A DNA stretch of 64,000 nt from Mesoterricola silvestris (GTDB taxonomy: Bacteria > Acidobacteriota > Holophagae > Holophagales > Holophagaceae): contig NZ_AP027080.1 of NCBI RefSeq assembly GCF_030295405.1, positions 2,232,001-2,296,000 of the forward strand, written 5' to 3'. Both the position numbers and the translations under genes were made by a program. Positions 53,323 through 61,813 of this stretch are shown here, piece by piece. How positions within the stretch are numbered: the first letter of the stretch is position 1; each line of letters begins with the position of its first letter. The notes below the pieces were generated by a model, which was not told the origin of the DNA, ran no database searches, and worked only from the letters and a program-made list of their open reading frames with translations.

Positions 53323-54084
53323 ATGGATGAAAAGAAGCTGGTAGACATCATCACCAAGGAAGTCCTGAAGGCGCTGGACGGCACGGCTCCGGAGGCCGGC
53401 AAGGCCCCGGGCGCCATCGACACGGCCCTGGCGGCCATGATCGACCACACCCTGCTCAAGCCCGAGGCCACCGCCGCGGAAGTGGAGACCCTCTGCGCCG
53501 AGGCCCGCCAGTACGGCTTCTGCTCGGTGTGCGTGAATACCTCCTGGGTGTCCCGCTGCCGCGACCTGCTCCGCGGTTCCAAGGTGAAGGTGTGCTGCGT
53601 GGTGGGCTTCCCCCTGGGCGCCATGGACACCCGCTCCAAGGCCTACGAGACCCGCGAAGCCATCGCCAACGGCGCCGACGAGATCGACATGGTCATCAAT
53701 ATCGGCGCCCTCAAGTCCGGGGACCTGGCCCTGGTGGAGAAGGACGTGCGCGCCGTGGTCCAGGCCGCCCGCAACAAGACCACCAAGGTGATCCTGGAGA
53801 CCGGCCTCCTCACCGACGAGGAGAAGGTCACGGCCTGCACCATCTGCAAGAACGCCGGGGCGACCTTCGTGAAGACCTCCACGGGCTTCGCCAAGGGCAG
53901 CGTCGCCACCGAGGCCGACATCGCGCTGATGCGGCGCACGGTGGGCCCGCGCATGGGCGTGAAGGCCTCGGGCGGCGTGCGCAGCCTGGCCGACGCGAAG
54001 AAGATGATCGCCGCGGGCGCCACGCGCATCGGGGCCAGTTCAGGCGTGGCCATCGTCACCGGTGGCGAAGGGAAGGGGTACTGA
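53323..54084 (+). CDS. deoC: Deoxyribose-phosphate aldolase with encapsulation peptide
   Basis: 253 residues. Cleaves 2-deoxy-D-ribose-5-phosphate to acetaldehyde and glyceraldehyde-3-phosphate. TIM-barrel class I aldolase: Schiff-base Lys184 in FVKTSTGF, Lys214 in [10 protein letters not shown], Asp122 in IDMVINIG. An extra N-terminal helix ([20 protein letters not shown]) before a Gly/Pro/Ala linker is a likely encapsulation peptide. Starts 14 bases after the RpiB-like gene. Confidence 0.95.
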   Translation: MDEKKLVDIITKEVLKALDGTAPEAGKAPGAIDTALAAMIDHTLLKPEATAAEVETLCAEARQYGFCSVCVNTSWVSRCRDLLRGSKVKVCCVVGFPLGAMDTRSKAYETREAIANGADEIDMVINIGALKSGDLALVEKDVRAVVQAARNKTTKVILETGLLTDEEKVTACTICKNAGATFVKTSTGFAKGSVATEADIALMRRTVGPRMGVKASGGVRSLADAKKMIAAGATRIGASSGVAIVTGGEGKGY

Positions 54085-54085
54085 C

Positions 54086-54727
54086 ATGGCCGACGGCGAT
54101 CTGACCCTCAGGGCCTACTGCTTCATCGATTCCCTGCAGCCGCAGCTGGCGGCCTTCGTGGGGCTGGGCTCCCGGGGCTTCCCGCCCCTCAAGGAGCAGG
54201 CCTCGGTCTACATCGAAGTGGCCCCCGGCATCGCCATCAACAAGATGACCGACGTGGCCCTCAAGGCCGCCAACGTGCAGCCCGCGGCCCAGGTGGTGGA
54301 GCGCACCTTCGGCATGCTCGAGGTGCACGCCTACGACAAGGGCGAAGTGCGGGTGGCGGGCGAAGCCGCCATCGGCAGCTTCGGGCTGGTGGAGGCCGAC
54401 CGCCTCACCCCCTACGTGGCCACCTGCGAGGTGATCCGCTCCGTGGAGCCCATGCACGCCCAGATCATCAACCGCAACCGCTACGGGCACATGATCCTGC
54501 CCGGGCAGTCGCTGTTCCTGTTCGAGTGCGACCCCGCCGCCTACGCGGTGTTGGCCGCCAACGAGGCCGAGAAGGCCGCGGACGTCTCCCTCATCGACCT
54601 CAAGCCCTACGGGGCGGTGGGGCGCCTGATGATGGCCGGCAGCGAATCCGAGATCGACAGTGCAATGAAGGCCGCAATCGACGCGATCAATTCCATCCAC
54701 GGCCGTCCGTACCGGACCAAGGCCTGA
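54086..54727 (+). CDS. BMC shell trimer protein (tandem BMC domains)
   Basis: 213 residues, GGAAGGGG seven bases upstream, one base after the deoC stop. Two BMC domains in tandem (about 5-100 and 105-205). The first has RAYCFIDSLQPQLAAFVG and the second IGSFGLVEADRLTPYVATCEVI. The pattern resembles the stacked-trimer BMC-T proteins (T2/T3) of the Haliangium ochraceum shell. Pore-lining loops are not of the BMC-H kind. It forms a pseudohexameric facet tile that may gate larger molecules. Confidence 0.88.
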   Translation: MADGDLTLRAYCFIDSLQPQLAAFVGLGSRGFPPLKEQASVYIEVAPGIAINKMTDVALKAANVQPAAQVVERTFGMLEVHAYDKGEVRVAGEAAIGSFGLVEADRLTPYVATCEVIRSVEPMHAQIINRNRYGHMILPGQSLFLFECDPAAYAVLAANEAEKAADVSLIDLKPYGAVGRLMMAGSESEIDSAMKAAIDAINSIHGRPYRTKA

Positions 54728-54757
54728 TCCACCCACCCCAACTCCAGGGAGAGACCC

Positions 54758-55048
54758 ATGAGTGAAGCGCTCGGCATGATCGAAACCAAGGGTTTCGTCG
54801 CCATGGTTGAAGCCAGCGACGCGATGCTGAAGGCTGCCCGGGTGCAGCTCGTCGGCTACGAGAAGATCGGCGGCGGCTTCGTCACCGCCATCATCCGCGG
54901 CGACGTCGCGGCGGTGAAGGCCGCCGTGGAAGCCGGATCCCTGGCCGCCCAGAAGGTGGGCGAGATCGTGTCCGTCCACGTCATCCCGCGCCCCCACGAG
55001 AACGTGGACTCCGTCCTGCCCCTGGGCCGCCTCGAAGCCAACGCCTAG
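54758..55048 (+). CDS. BMC shell hexamer protein (BMC-H)
   Basis: 96 residues, PF00936. [26 protein letters not shown] starts as usual; the pore loop KIGGGF is at 36-41, and [14 protein letters not shown] follows. Main facet tile of the shell. It is the only BMC-H in the locus. The nearest purine-rich GGAGAG lies about 10 bases upstream. Confidence 0.95.
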   Translation: MSEALGMIETKGFVAMVEASDAMLKAARVQLVGYEKIGGGFVTAIIRGDVAAVKAAVEAGSLAAQKVGEIVSVHVIPRPHENVDSVLPLGRLEANA

Positions 55049-55066
55049 GCACCCCGGAGGCGGGCC

Positions 55067-55357
55067 ATGTTGATCGCCAAAGTGGTGGGCGACGTCGTCG
55101 CCAGCCAGAAGGTCGGCGCCCTCGCCGGCCACAAGCTGCTCCTGATCCAGCCGGTAGACCCCGCGGGCCAGGCCAAGGGCAACCCCATCGTGGCCTCCGA
55201 CAGCGTCGGCGCCGGTTCCGGCGAATGGGTCATCGTGTGCCAGGGCTCCTCGGCCCGCATGACGCCCGTGAGCGAAGGCCGGCCCGTGGACGCCGTCGTC
55301 ATCGGCATCGTGGACGCCATCCAGTTCGAGGGCGGCGAGGTCTACAAGAAATCCTGA
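55067..55357 (+). CDS. BMC shell pentamer protein (EutN/CcmL), first copy
   Basis: 96 residues, PF03319. Starts MLIAKVVGDVVASQKVGALAGHKLLLIQPVD, with GHKLLLIQ as in CcmL/EutN vertex proteins; the C-terminal EGGEVYKKS extends the family length slightly. Vertex protein of the shell; two more copies are at 57368 and 57639. Confidence 0.93.
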   Translation: MLIAKVVGDVVASQKVGALAGHKLLLIQPVDPAGQAKGNPIVASDSVGAGSGEWVIVCQGSSARMTPVSEGRPVDAVVIGIVDAIQFEGGEVYKKS

Positions 55358-55374
55358 CCCCCAGAGGCTGACCT

Positions 55375-56760
55375 ATGGAAATCGATCGCGCCCTGGTCTC
55401 GAAGATCGCCGAACGCGTCCTCCGCGAACTGGAGGGCGCCCCGGCGCCGGGACCGCAGATGGGCTGCTTCCCAGACATCCCGTCGGCCATCGCCGCCGCC
55501 GAGGCCGCCTTCCAGGCGTTCCGGGCCATCGGCCTGGAACGGCGCGCGGAGATCATCCAGGAACTGCGCGTGGGGCTCCGGCGCCACGCCCGGGAACTGG
55601 CCGAGCTCGCCGTGGACGAGACCGGCATGGGCCGCGTGGAGGACAAGATCAAGAAGAACCTCCTGGTCATCAACAAGACCCCCGGCCCCGAAGTGCTCCG
55701 GGCCGAGGCCGTCTCGGGCCAGCACGGCCTGACGCTGGAGGAGCTGGCCCCCTGGGGCGTCATCGGTTCCATCACCCCCTCCACCAACCCTTCCGAGACC
55801 GTCATCAACAACGGCATCGGCATGCTCTCGGCGGGCAACGCGGTGGTCTTCAACGCCCATCCGGGCGCCAAGCGCACCAACGCCTTCACCATCGACCTCA
55901 TGAACCGGCTCCTGGTGGCCGAGGGCGCCCCCGCCAACCTCCTGGCCTGCGTCACCGAACCCACCCTGGAGTCCGCCGCCGAGCTCATGAAGGCCCCCGG
56001 CATCCGCCTCCTGGTGGTCACGGGCGGGCCCGCCGTGGTCAAGGCCGCCTTCGCCTCGGGCAAGAAGGTCATCGCCGGCGGTCCCGGCAACCCCCCCGTG
56101 GTGGTGGACGAGACCGCGGACCTGGAGCAGGCCGGCCGCGGCATCGTGGCCGGGGCCTCCTTCGACAACAACGTCGTGTGCATCTGCGAGAAGGAAGTCA
56201 TCGCCGTGGAGGCCATCGCGGACCGGCTCAAGGCCTGCATGGTGGCCGCCGGCGCCCACGAGCTGCGGGGCGCCGACATCGCGGCGGTGGAGCGCACCGT
56301 GGTGGACGGGCACCACCCCCACAAGCACTTCGTGGGCAAGGACGCCAGCCACATCCTGCGGGCCGCGGGCGTGGCCTTCTCCGGCGAGCCCAGGCTGATC
56401 TTCGCGGACGTGCCCTTCGACCACCCCTTCATCCAGGCCGAGCTGCTCATGCCGGTCATCGGGTTCACCCGCGCCCGGGACGTGCACGAGGCCATCGCCA
56501 TGGCCCTGAAGGCCGAGCACGGCTTCCGCCACACCGCCAGCATGTACTCCAAGAACATCGATCACCTGGACCGCATGGCGCGGGCCGTGGACTGCTCGAT
56601 CTTCGTGAAGAACGGGCCCAACTTCAACGGCCTGGGCTTCGAGGGGCCGGGCTCCACCTCCTTCACCATCGCCTCCCCCACCGGGGAGGGCCTCACCAAC
56701 GCCGCGCACTTCGCCCGGCGCCGCCGCTGCACCCTCAAGGACCACTTCCGCATCGTCTGA
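55375..56760 (+). CDS. CoA-acylating aldehyde dehydrogenase (PduP-like), BMC-associated
   Basis: 461 residues. Oxidises acetaldehyde (or similar) with CoA and NAD+ to acetyl-CoA. Catalytic Cys269 in FDNNVVCICEKEV; the NAD region includes GSITPSTNPSETVINN. The first 20 residues (MEIDRALVSKIAERVLRELEG) are an amphipathic helix followed by a Pro/Gly linker, a likely encapsulation peptide. It takes the acetaldehyde made by DeoC. Confidence 0.95.
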   Translation: MEIDRALVSKIAERVLRELEGAPAPGPQMGCFPDIPSAIAAAEAAFQAFRAIGLERRAEIIQELRVGLRRHARELAELAVDETGMGRVEDKIKKNLLVINKTPGPEVLRAEAVSGQHGLTLEELAPWGVIGSITPSTNPSETVINNGIGMLSAGNAVVFNAHPGAKRTNAFTIDLMNRLLVAEGAPANLLACVTEPTLESAAELMKAPGIRLLVVTGGPAVVKAAFASGKKVIAGGPGNPPVVVDETADLEQAGRGIVAGASFDNNVVCICEKEVIAVEAIADRLKACMVAAGAHELRGADIAAVERTVVDGHHPHKHFVGKDASHILRAAGVAFSGEPRLIFADVPFDHPFIQAELLMPVIGFTRARDVHEAIAMALKAEHGFRHTASMYSKNIDHLDRMARAVDCSIFVKNGPNFNGLGFEGPGSTSFTIASPTGEGLTNAAHFARRRRCTLKDHFRIV

Positions 56761-56780
56761 ACCTGCGACTGGACCCCCCC

Positions 56781-57377
56781 ATGGCCACTGCGAACCCGAA
56801 TCTGGTCCCCACCCTCGGCATCCTCGAGCTCTCCAGCATCGCCAAGGGGCTGCAGGTGGCCGACCTCATGCTCAAGAAGGCGGAGGTGCGCCTGCTCAAG
56901 GCGGGCCCCGTGGGCGCCGGCAAGTTCATGATCCACCTCACCGGCATGGAAGCCGATCTCCTGGAGGCCGTGGAGGAGGGCCACCTGCACTCCGATCCCT
57001 TCCTGGTGTCCTGGACCTACATCCCCAACCTGCACCCCCAGGTGCTCGCCGCCCTCCAGAAGGAGAAGAGCGTCGAGCTCCACACCGACGCCGTGGGCAT
57101 CGTGGAGGGCCAGGCCCTGGCCGCCCTGGTGCAGGCCGCGGACCGCGCCGTGAAGACCACCGCCGTGCGGCTCCTGGAGCTGACCTACAACCTGGACCTG
57201 GGCGGCAAGGGCTACTTCACCTTCACGGGCGACCTCTCGGAAGTGGAGGCGGCGCTGGCCTCGGCGGAGGAGCTGCTCCGGGAGGAGGCGGCCTTCGTGC
57301 ACAGCGAGATCCTGGCCCGCCCCCACGACATCATCCAGGGCCTCGTCCTGGAAGGCCTGGAGAGCTCATGCTTCTAG
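56781..57377 (+). CDS. BMC shell trimer protein, PduT/T1-like
   Basis: 198 residues, 20 bases after the dehydrogenase gene. Two BMC domains: LGILELSSIAKGLQVADLMLKKAEVRLLKAG (about 10-95) and VGIVEGQALAALVQAADRAVKTTAVRLLEL (about 105-190). The single-layer BMC-T pattern is like PduT or the H. ochraceum T1. No Cys for a central Fe-S cluster is evident in the pore loops. Its stop overlaps the next pentamer gene by ten bases. Confidence 0.88.
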   Translation: MATANPNLVPTLGILELSSIAKGLQVADLMLKKAEVRLLKAGPVGAGKFMIHLTGMEADLLEAVEEGHLHSDPFLVSWTYIPNLHPQVLAALQKEKSVELHTDAVGIVEGQALAALVQAADRAVKTTAVRLLELTYNLDLGGKGYFTFTGDLSEVEAALASAEELLREEAAFVHSEILARPHDIIQGLVLEGLESSCF

Positions 57378-57628
57378 CGCGCGTCAAGGGCCTGGTGGTG
57401 GCTTCCCGCAAGCTGGAGTCCCTTGCGGGATACACCTTCCGCATGATCCAGGCCGTGGACGCCGGGGGCCGGTCCCTGGGCGAGCCCCTGGTGGCCGTGG
57501 ACCTGGTGGCCTCCCGGGACGGGGACCTGGTCATGTACATCGACGCCCGGGAGGCCCCCAAGGCCCTCCCCGGCGGCTACGGGGCCATCGACGCCTGCAT
57601 CGTGGGCCTCGTGGACTCGGCCACCTGA
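57368..57628 (+). CDS. BMC shell pentamer protein, second copy
   Basis: 86 residues, PF03319, starting MLLARVKGLVVASRKLESLAGYTF. The GH/Y-K motif is changed to AGYTFRMIQAVD. Overlaps the T1-like gene by ten bases. Confidence 0.9.
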   Translation: MLLARVKGLVVASRKLESLAGYTFRMIQAVDAGGRSLGEPLVAVDLVASRDGDLVMYIDAREAPKALPGGYGAIDACIVGLVDSAT

Positions 57629-57638
57629 GGAGGGCGCC

Positions 57639-57908
57639 ATGTTCATCGCCGAAGTGATCGCCCCCGTCGTGGCCACCGAGAAGATCGCCTTCTTCAAGGG
57701 CCGCAAGCTCCTGCTCGTGCGCGAGGTGCTCGAGGACGGCACCCCCGGCGACCGGACCCTGGTGGCCCTGGACGGGGTGCAGGCGGGCCCCGGGGACCGG
57801 GTCCTGGTGGCGCGCAACGGGGGGGCCGTGGACGACGTGGCGGGAATGAAGGATTGCCCCGCCAACGTGGTGATCATCGCACACGTGGACCGGGTGGAGC
57901 GGCAGTAG
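57639..57908 (+). CDS. BMC shell pentamer protein, third copy
   Basis: 89 residues, PF03319, starting MFIAEVIAPVVATEKIAFFKGRKLLLVREV. Three different pentamer paralogues in one locus match the H. ochraceum set (P1-P3). It ends the BMC operon; no regulator, PduL or alcohol dehydrogenase gene follows. Confidence 0.92.
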   Translation: MFIAEVIAPVVATEKIAFFKGRKLLLVREVLEDGTPGDRTLVALDGVQAGPGDRVLVARNGGAVDDVAGMKDCPANVVIIAHVDRVERQ

Positions 57909-57990
57909 GAAAATAGCCCCGGATGTTGCGAACGCCGTGAATAGAGGTTCCGGATGAGGGCCGGCCCCGTCACACTGGATTGGAAATCTC

Positions 57991-58620
57991 ATGGGACGGC
58001 ACGAAATGCACAAGCAAGGGCCCGGGTCCGCCTTCACGAAAATCCTCCGGGCCCTGGGCCTCGCGGCCTTGACCGTCCTGGTGGGGCTGGGCTCCTGGTC
58101 CCTCTATCACATCCGCGTCCTTCACCGCCTGGGAACCGTCACCCGGGGCCAGGTGTACCAGTCCGGGGCCATGCCCCCCGCCGATCTCCTGAAGGTGGCC
58201 CGGGAACTGGGCCTGAAATCCGTCATCGATCTGCGCACCTTCAATCCCGGGGAGGACAGCACCAACACCACGGACAGGGCCACCATCGCCCAGGAGGCCC
58301 AGGCCCTGGAAGGCATCGGCGTGCGCCACATCCACCTGCCGACGCCCCAGGTGCCCACCCAGGCCACCGTGGACCGGTTCCTGGAGATCATGCGCGACCC
58401 CGCCAACCGCCCCGCGCTCATCCACTGCTACCACGGCATCGGCCGCACCGAGCTGTTCGTGGCCGTCTACCGCATGGAATTCGAGCACTGGTCCAATGAC
58501 CGGGCCCGGGCCTGCACGCGGCTTCTCCTCGCGGGCAGCAGCTTCTCGGATACCGCCGAGAAGGGCCGTTTCCTCATCCGGTACAAGCCCCGCCTCGGTT
58601 CCCTCCCAGTTCCACGGTGA
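57991..58620 (+). CDS. Membrane-anchored tyrosine/dual-specificity phosphatase
   Basis: 209 residues. One membrane helix near the N terminus (about 22-42, GLAALTVLVGLGSWSL), then a cysteine-based phosphatase with P-loop HCYHGIGRT and upstream VIDLRTF. Fits the DSP/PTP (PF13350-like) group with the catalytic domain outside. Its end overlaps the convergent efflux gene by 47 bases. Starts 82 bases after the BMC operon; link to it is unproven. Confidence 0.8.
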   Translation: MGRHEMHKQGPGSAFTKILRALGLAALTVLVGLGSWSLYHIRVLHRLGTVTRGQVYQSGAMPPADLLKVARELGLKSVIDLRTFNPGEDSTNTTDRATIAQEAQALEGIGVRHIHLPTPQVPTQATVDRFLEIMRDPANRPALIHCYHGIGRTELFVAVYRMEFEHWSNDRARACTRLLLAGSSFSDTAEKGRFLIRYKPRLGSLPVPR

Positions 58621-59509
58621 TGTGCACCAGTTCCCCATGGACCCCGACGGCCTCCCGGACGGCCGCTGGCGTCACGCCCCCCCCGCCCCCCTCCAGGGCG
58701 AGGATGCAGGCGTAGCTGGCCTTGCCCACGCGCCACACGTGGAGGTCGGTGACGCCGCCCCACTCCGGGTGGCCGGCCACCACCTCGCGGATCTCATCCA
58801 CGACCGGGTGATCCATTTCCGCGTCCAGCAGGACCCGGGTCGTGTCCCGCAGGAGGCCCACGGCCCACACGGCCACCAGGATGGCGCCGGCGAAGCCCAT
58901 GACGGGGTCCAGCCAGGCCCAGCCCGCCGCCATGCCCCCGGCCAGGGCCAGGATGGCCAGGACGGAGGTGGCCGCGTCGGCGATGACGTGCAGGTAGGCC
59001 GAGCGCAGGTTCAGGTCATGGCCGTGGCCGTGGTCATGGCCGTGCCCGTGGTCATGGGCCCGGCCCAGGATGAGGGCGCAGGCCACGTTGACGGCGAGTC
59101 CCACCACGGCCACGGCGATGGCCTGCCGGTAGTGGATGGGCGTGGGGTCCAGGAGGCGCTGGGCGGAGCCCAGCACCATCCAGGCCGCCACGCCCAGCAG
59201 GAACAGGGCGCTGGCGAAGCCGCCCAGGATCTCGATCTTCCAGGTGCCGAACGCGAACCGGCGGTCCCCGGCGTGGCGGCGGGCCATGGCGTAGGCGAAG
59301 GCGCTCACGCCGATGGCCACGGCGTGGGAGCTCATGTGCCAGCCGTCGGCCAGAAGGGCCATGGAATTGAAGCGCCATCCGGCCACCACCTCCACGGCCA
59401 TCATGAGGGCCGTGATGGCCATGACGAGGCGGGTGCCTCGTTCACCTGCCTGGTTGCCTTGATCGAAAATATGGGAGTGGGGGGCCTCGGGGGCTTGGGC
59501 GGGGGTCAT
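58574..59509 (-). CDS. dmeF: CDF-family cation efflux protein, DmeF type
   Basis: 311 residues with six membrane helices. CDF metal sites: LLADGWHMSSHA in helix 2 (HxxxH/D type) and HVIADAATS in helix 5. A His-rich loop (HDHGHGHDHGHGHD) lies between helices 4 and 5. The sequence FAFGTWKIEILGGFASALFL is typical of DmeF, which exports cobalt and nickel; zinc is possible. Downstream of the ferritin gene on the same strand. Confidence 0.85.
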   Translation of the reverse strand: MTPAQAPEAPHSHIFDQGNQAGERGTRLVMAITALMMAVEVVAGWRFNSMALLADGWHMSSHAVAIGVSAFAYAMARRHAGDRRFAFGTWKIEILGGFASALFLLGVAAWMVLGSAQRLLDPTPIHYRQAIAVAVVGLAVNVACALILGRAHDHGHGHDHGHGHDLNLRSAYLHVIADAATSVLAILALAGGMAAGWAWLDPVMGFAGAILVAVWAVGLLRDTTRVLLDAEMDHPVVDEIREVVAGHPEWGGVTDLHVWRVGKASYACILALEGGGGGVTPAAVREAVGVHGELVHITVELGGNRGGACTG

Positions 59510-59513
59510 GCCC

Positions 59514-60008
59514 CTACTTTGCCGTACGTTTGCCCATGCGGGAATCCAGGTACCAGATCCCGCCCCCCTGATCGCCCACCGCCCGGAGGTGGTCCACGAT
59601 CTGCCCCACGTTCGATTCCTCCTCTACCTGCTCTGTGACGTACCACTGGAGGGTGATCTCGCTGGCGTAGTCCTTCTCGGACCGGGCCAGCTCGAACAGG
59701 GCATTGATCTTGGCGGTGATCCCCTTCTCGTGGTCCAGGGTCTTCTCGAAGACCTGGATCACCCCGCCGAAGTCGGTGGGGGGCGCGGCGATGGGCTGGA
59801 GCTCCAGCTTGCCGTTCCGGTCCAGGACGAACTGGATGAGCTTCATGGCGTGAGCCGTCTCCTCCCCGGCCTGGATTCGCAGCCAATGGGCGAAGCCCTT
59901 GAAGCTCTGGGCATCGCAATGGGCGCTCATGGCCAGGTAGAGCTGGGCGGAGTACTGCTCCAGATTGATCTGGGTGTTGAGGGCTGCCTGCATCCTTGGG
60001 CTGATCAT
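59514..60008 (-). CDS. Ferritin
   Basis: 164 residues from the ATG at 60008 with AAGGAG eight bases upstream; a longer frame is not supported. Nonheme ferritin: Glu/His ligands of the ferroxidase site in LNTQINLEQYSAQLYLAMSAHC, GEETAHAMKL and a later conserved QWYVTEQVEEE. Stores iron as ferric mineral in the cytoplasm. It is four bases before the CDF gene and probably shares its transcript, a metal-homeostasis pair. Confidence 0.92.
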   Translation of the reverse strand: MISPRMQAALNTQINLEQYSAQLYLAMSAHCDAQSFKGFAHWLRIQAGEETAHAMKLIQFVLDRNGKLELQPIAAPPTDFGGVIQVFEKTLDHEKGITAKINALFELARSEKDYASEITLQWYVTEQVEEESNVGQIVDHLRAVGDQGGGIWYLDSRMGKRTAK

Positions 60009-60225
60009 GGCGGAGCTCCTTGAACTGGGACTCATTGTAGCCAGGGGCTCCCGGGGTGTTGCAAATCTCCTTGGGGGCCTTGAAGGAAAAGGAGTAATGC
60101 AACATGCTGAGGTTGCCCTCCGGGGCCCTTGTTCGGTTTTCCTTGGAAATGAAGGACCTGTAAAACTGGAACGATAAATGCTGTCCCCAGGTTCGTGGGC
60201 CCCCGGCCCTTAAAGGAGATACCCC

Positions 60226-60693
60226 GTGAGACTCAACGCGCTTCCCCTCACCCTCCTCCTCGGCCTCAGCCCCTTCGCCGCCCAGGCCCAGGTGCACATC
60301 GGCATCCAGATCGGACTGCCCGTGGCGCCCCGCCTCGAGGTCATCTCCCCCGGGGTTTCGGTGGTGGCGGGCTTCGACGAGGAAGTCTTCTTCAACAACG
60401 GCTGGTACTGGTGCCGCCGCGACGACGGCTGGTACCGCGCCCGCAGCCCCCGGGCCCGCTTCGAGTGGGTGGAGGCGCGCCGCGTGCCCCGCTACATCGT
60501 GGAGGTTCCCCGGGGCCACTACCGCAACTGGCGCCGCGGCGATGACCGGGGCGTATGGATGCCCCCCGGCCAGCGCAAGCAGATGGAACGCCGCGAGGAG
60601 CGCCGGGAGGACCGCCGCGAGGAACGCCGCCAGGACCGCCGCGAGGACCGCCGCGAGGAACGCCGCGACGACCACCGGGAACACCATCACTAG
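60226..60693 (+). CDS. Secreted protein with charged repetitive tail
   Basis: 155 residues from a GTG with AAAGGAG seven bases upstream. Signal peptide about 1-22 (ending AAQAQ). A small beta domain (about 23-105) with YXC/W-rich strands (WYWCRRDDGWYRARSP), then a tail of Arg/Glu/Asp repeats (RREER, RREDRREER) and a final HREHHH. Possibly binds metal or an anionic polymer at the cell surface; function not known. Confidence 0.65.
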   Translation: MRLNALPLTLLLGLSPFAAQAQVHIGIQIGLPVAPRLEVISPGVSVVAGFDEEVFFNNGWYWCRRDDGWYRARSPRARFEWVEARRVPRYIVEVPRGHYRNWRRGDDRGVWMPPGQRKQMERREERREDRREERRQDRREDRREERRDDHREHHH

Positions 60694-60726
60694 GTGACAA
60701 TCGGCCCCGGGCCGTGAATGATGGGA

Positions 60727-60765
60727 GAGGGCCGGACGCGACCACCGCGTCCGGCCCTCGTTTTC
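60727..60765 (+). terminator. Rho-independent terminator
   Basis: Perfect 14-base stem GAGGGCCGGACGCG (60727-60740) with CGCGTCCGGCCCTC (60746-60759), five-base loop, then GTTTT. It ends transcription of the secreted protein gene and lies just upstream of the VF530 gene. Confidence 0.9.
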
Positions 60766-60775
60766 GGAGCCGCCC

Positions 60776-60997
60776 ATGACCCGGACCCACCCCAAGGACC
60801 CCCTCCACGGCCTGACCCTGGAGGCGATCCTGACGGTCCTGGTGGAGCGCGTGGGGTGGGAAGGCATGGGCCGGGCCGTGGAGATCCGCTGCTTCAACGT
60901 CGACCCGAGCCTCAAGTCCAGCCTCGCCTTCCTGCGCAGGACCCCCTGGGCCCGCCGCAAGGTGGAGGAGCTCTACCTGGCCCTGACGCAGAGCTGA
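60776..60997 (+). CDS. VF530-family small DNA-binding protein
   Basis: 73 residues, PF09905 (VF530/DUF2132). Conserved phrases KDPLHGLTLEAIL, VDPSLKSSLAFLRRTPWARRKVEELY match the family almost completely. The VF530 fold is a helix-turn-helix-like unit thought to bind DNA. Followed 16 bases later by the DUF134 gene, likely co-transcribed. Confidence 0.9.
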   Translation: MTRTHPKDPLHGLTLEAILTVLVERVGWEGMGRAVEIRCFNVDPSLKSSLAFLRRTPWARRKVEELYLALTQS

Positions 60998-61012
60998 TCC
61001 CCTGGAGGCCCC

Positions 61013-61306
61013 GTGCCGCGCCGCCCCTGCTGCAAACGAGTCGAGGAACTGCCCGGAGTCCGCTACTTCAAGCCCCGGGGCGTGCCCCTCGCGGACCTGG
61101 AGGAGGTGAGCCTGGCCTTCGAGGAACTGGAGGCCCTGCGCCTGGCCCACCAGGAGGGCCTCTACCAGCAGGAGGCCGCGGAGCGCATGGGCGTATCCCG
61201 GGCCACCTTCGGCCGGGTCCTGGACGCCGCCCACCGCAAGATCACCCGCGCCCTTGTGGGCGGCCTCGCCCTCCGCATCGAGGGCGGCGCCTACACCCTG
61301 GAATAG
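61013..61306 (+). CDS. DUF134-family HTH protein
   Basis: 97 residues from a GTG with TGGAGG four to five bases upstream. MPRRPCCKRVEELPGVRYFKPRGVPL and a helix-turn-helix (LYQQEAAERMGVSRATFGRVLDAAHRKI) match the DUF134/YxiE-type family (PF02001), predicted DNA-binding proteins with an N-terminal CC pair that may bind metal. Confidence 0.88.
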   Translation: MPRRPCCKRVEELPGVRYFKPRGVPLADLEEVSLAFEELEALRLAHQEGLYQQEAAERMGVSRATFGRVLDAAHRKITRALVGGLALRIEGGAYTLE

Positions 61307-61813
61307 AGCCTGTTCGTAATATCTGGGCAGGGATGGCTTATGCTCGATCTGATCGGCACGTCGTGCGTGGCGGATGAAAAGTTGGTGTCGTGGCATCGCA
61401 CGAACCCTTTGCGCCGCTGAACCCCGGCAAAAAATCAAACGCTGGGGCGCAGAGGTCTCGCTGGGGCGCTGGGAGTTCAAACCCGGGTATGAACCAAATG
61501 CTTGGCATGGAACCGTCCAGGAGGTTCTGGCGCGAAGCCCCCCGAGGTTCTCCTTCTTTTCCCAGCGCCCCAGCGAGACCTCTGCGCCCCAGCGTTTGAT
61601 TTTTTCGACGGGTCTTCCCACCCGCTGCGTACAAGCCGTTCAGAGGTTCATCCACATCAGGACGCAAACCATTCCGACATGCGCTGCATAGCTCCGACCG
61701 GCCTTACCGATGCGGGTCTCGAGGCTACCGGATTGCAAGAACCGGGCGAATGCCATCTCGATGGCATGCCCCTTCTTGCAGAGGCAGGCGTCGTACTTCG
61801 CGGCCGGATATCC
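61307..61813. repeat. Convergent intergenic region with perfect 46-base inverted repeat
   Basis: 507 bases without a firm gene. Arms at 61429-61474 and 61560-61605 are perfect reverse complements (AAAAAATCAAACGCTGGGGC... opposite ...TTTGATTTTTT), with an 85-base loop. Each arm carries GCTGGGGCGC twice. It would make a very stable hairpin and may terminate both converging operons. To its right (61640-61813) is the coding remnant described separately. Confidence 0.85.
61640..61813 (-). pseudogene. Coding remnant in frame after thiE stop
   Basis: Directly after the thiE TAG, the same frame stays open for 57 more codons, reading GYPAAKYDACLCKKG and ending VLMWMNL before TGA at 61640. Codon choice looks coding and the residues are not low complexity. 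It resembles the C-terminal end of a transposase or an integrated element, but I cannot name the family. No start codon or ribosome-binding site, so it is not a gene as it stands. Confidence 0.4.

Noticed and set aside
60580-60690. Short tandem-like repeats resembling a CRISPR or satellite
   Set aside because: They are in frame, encode RREDRREER-type repeats within a gene, and have no spacers.
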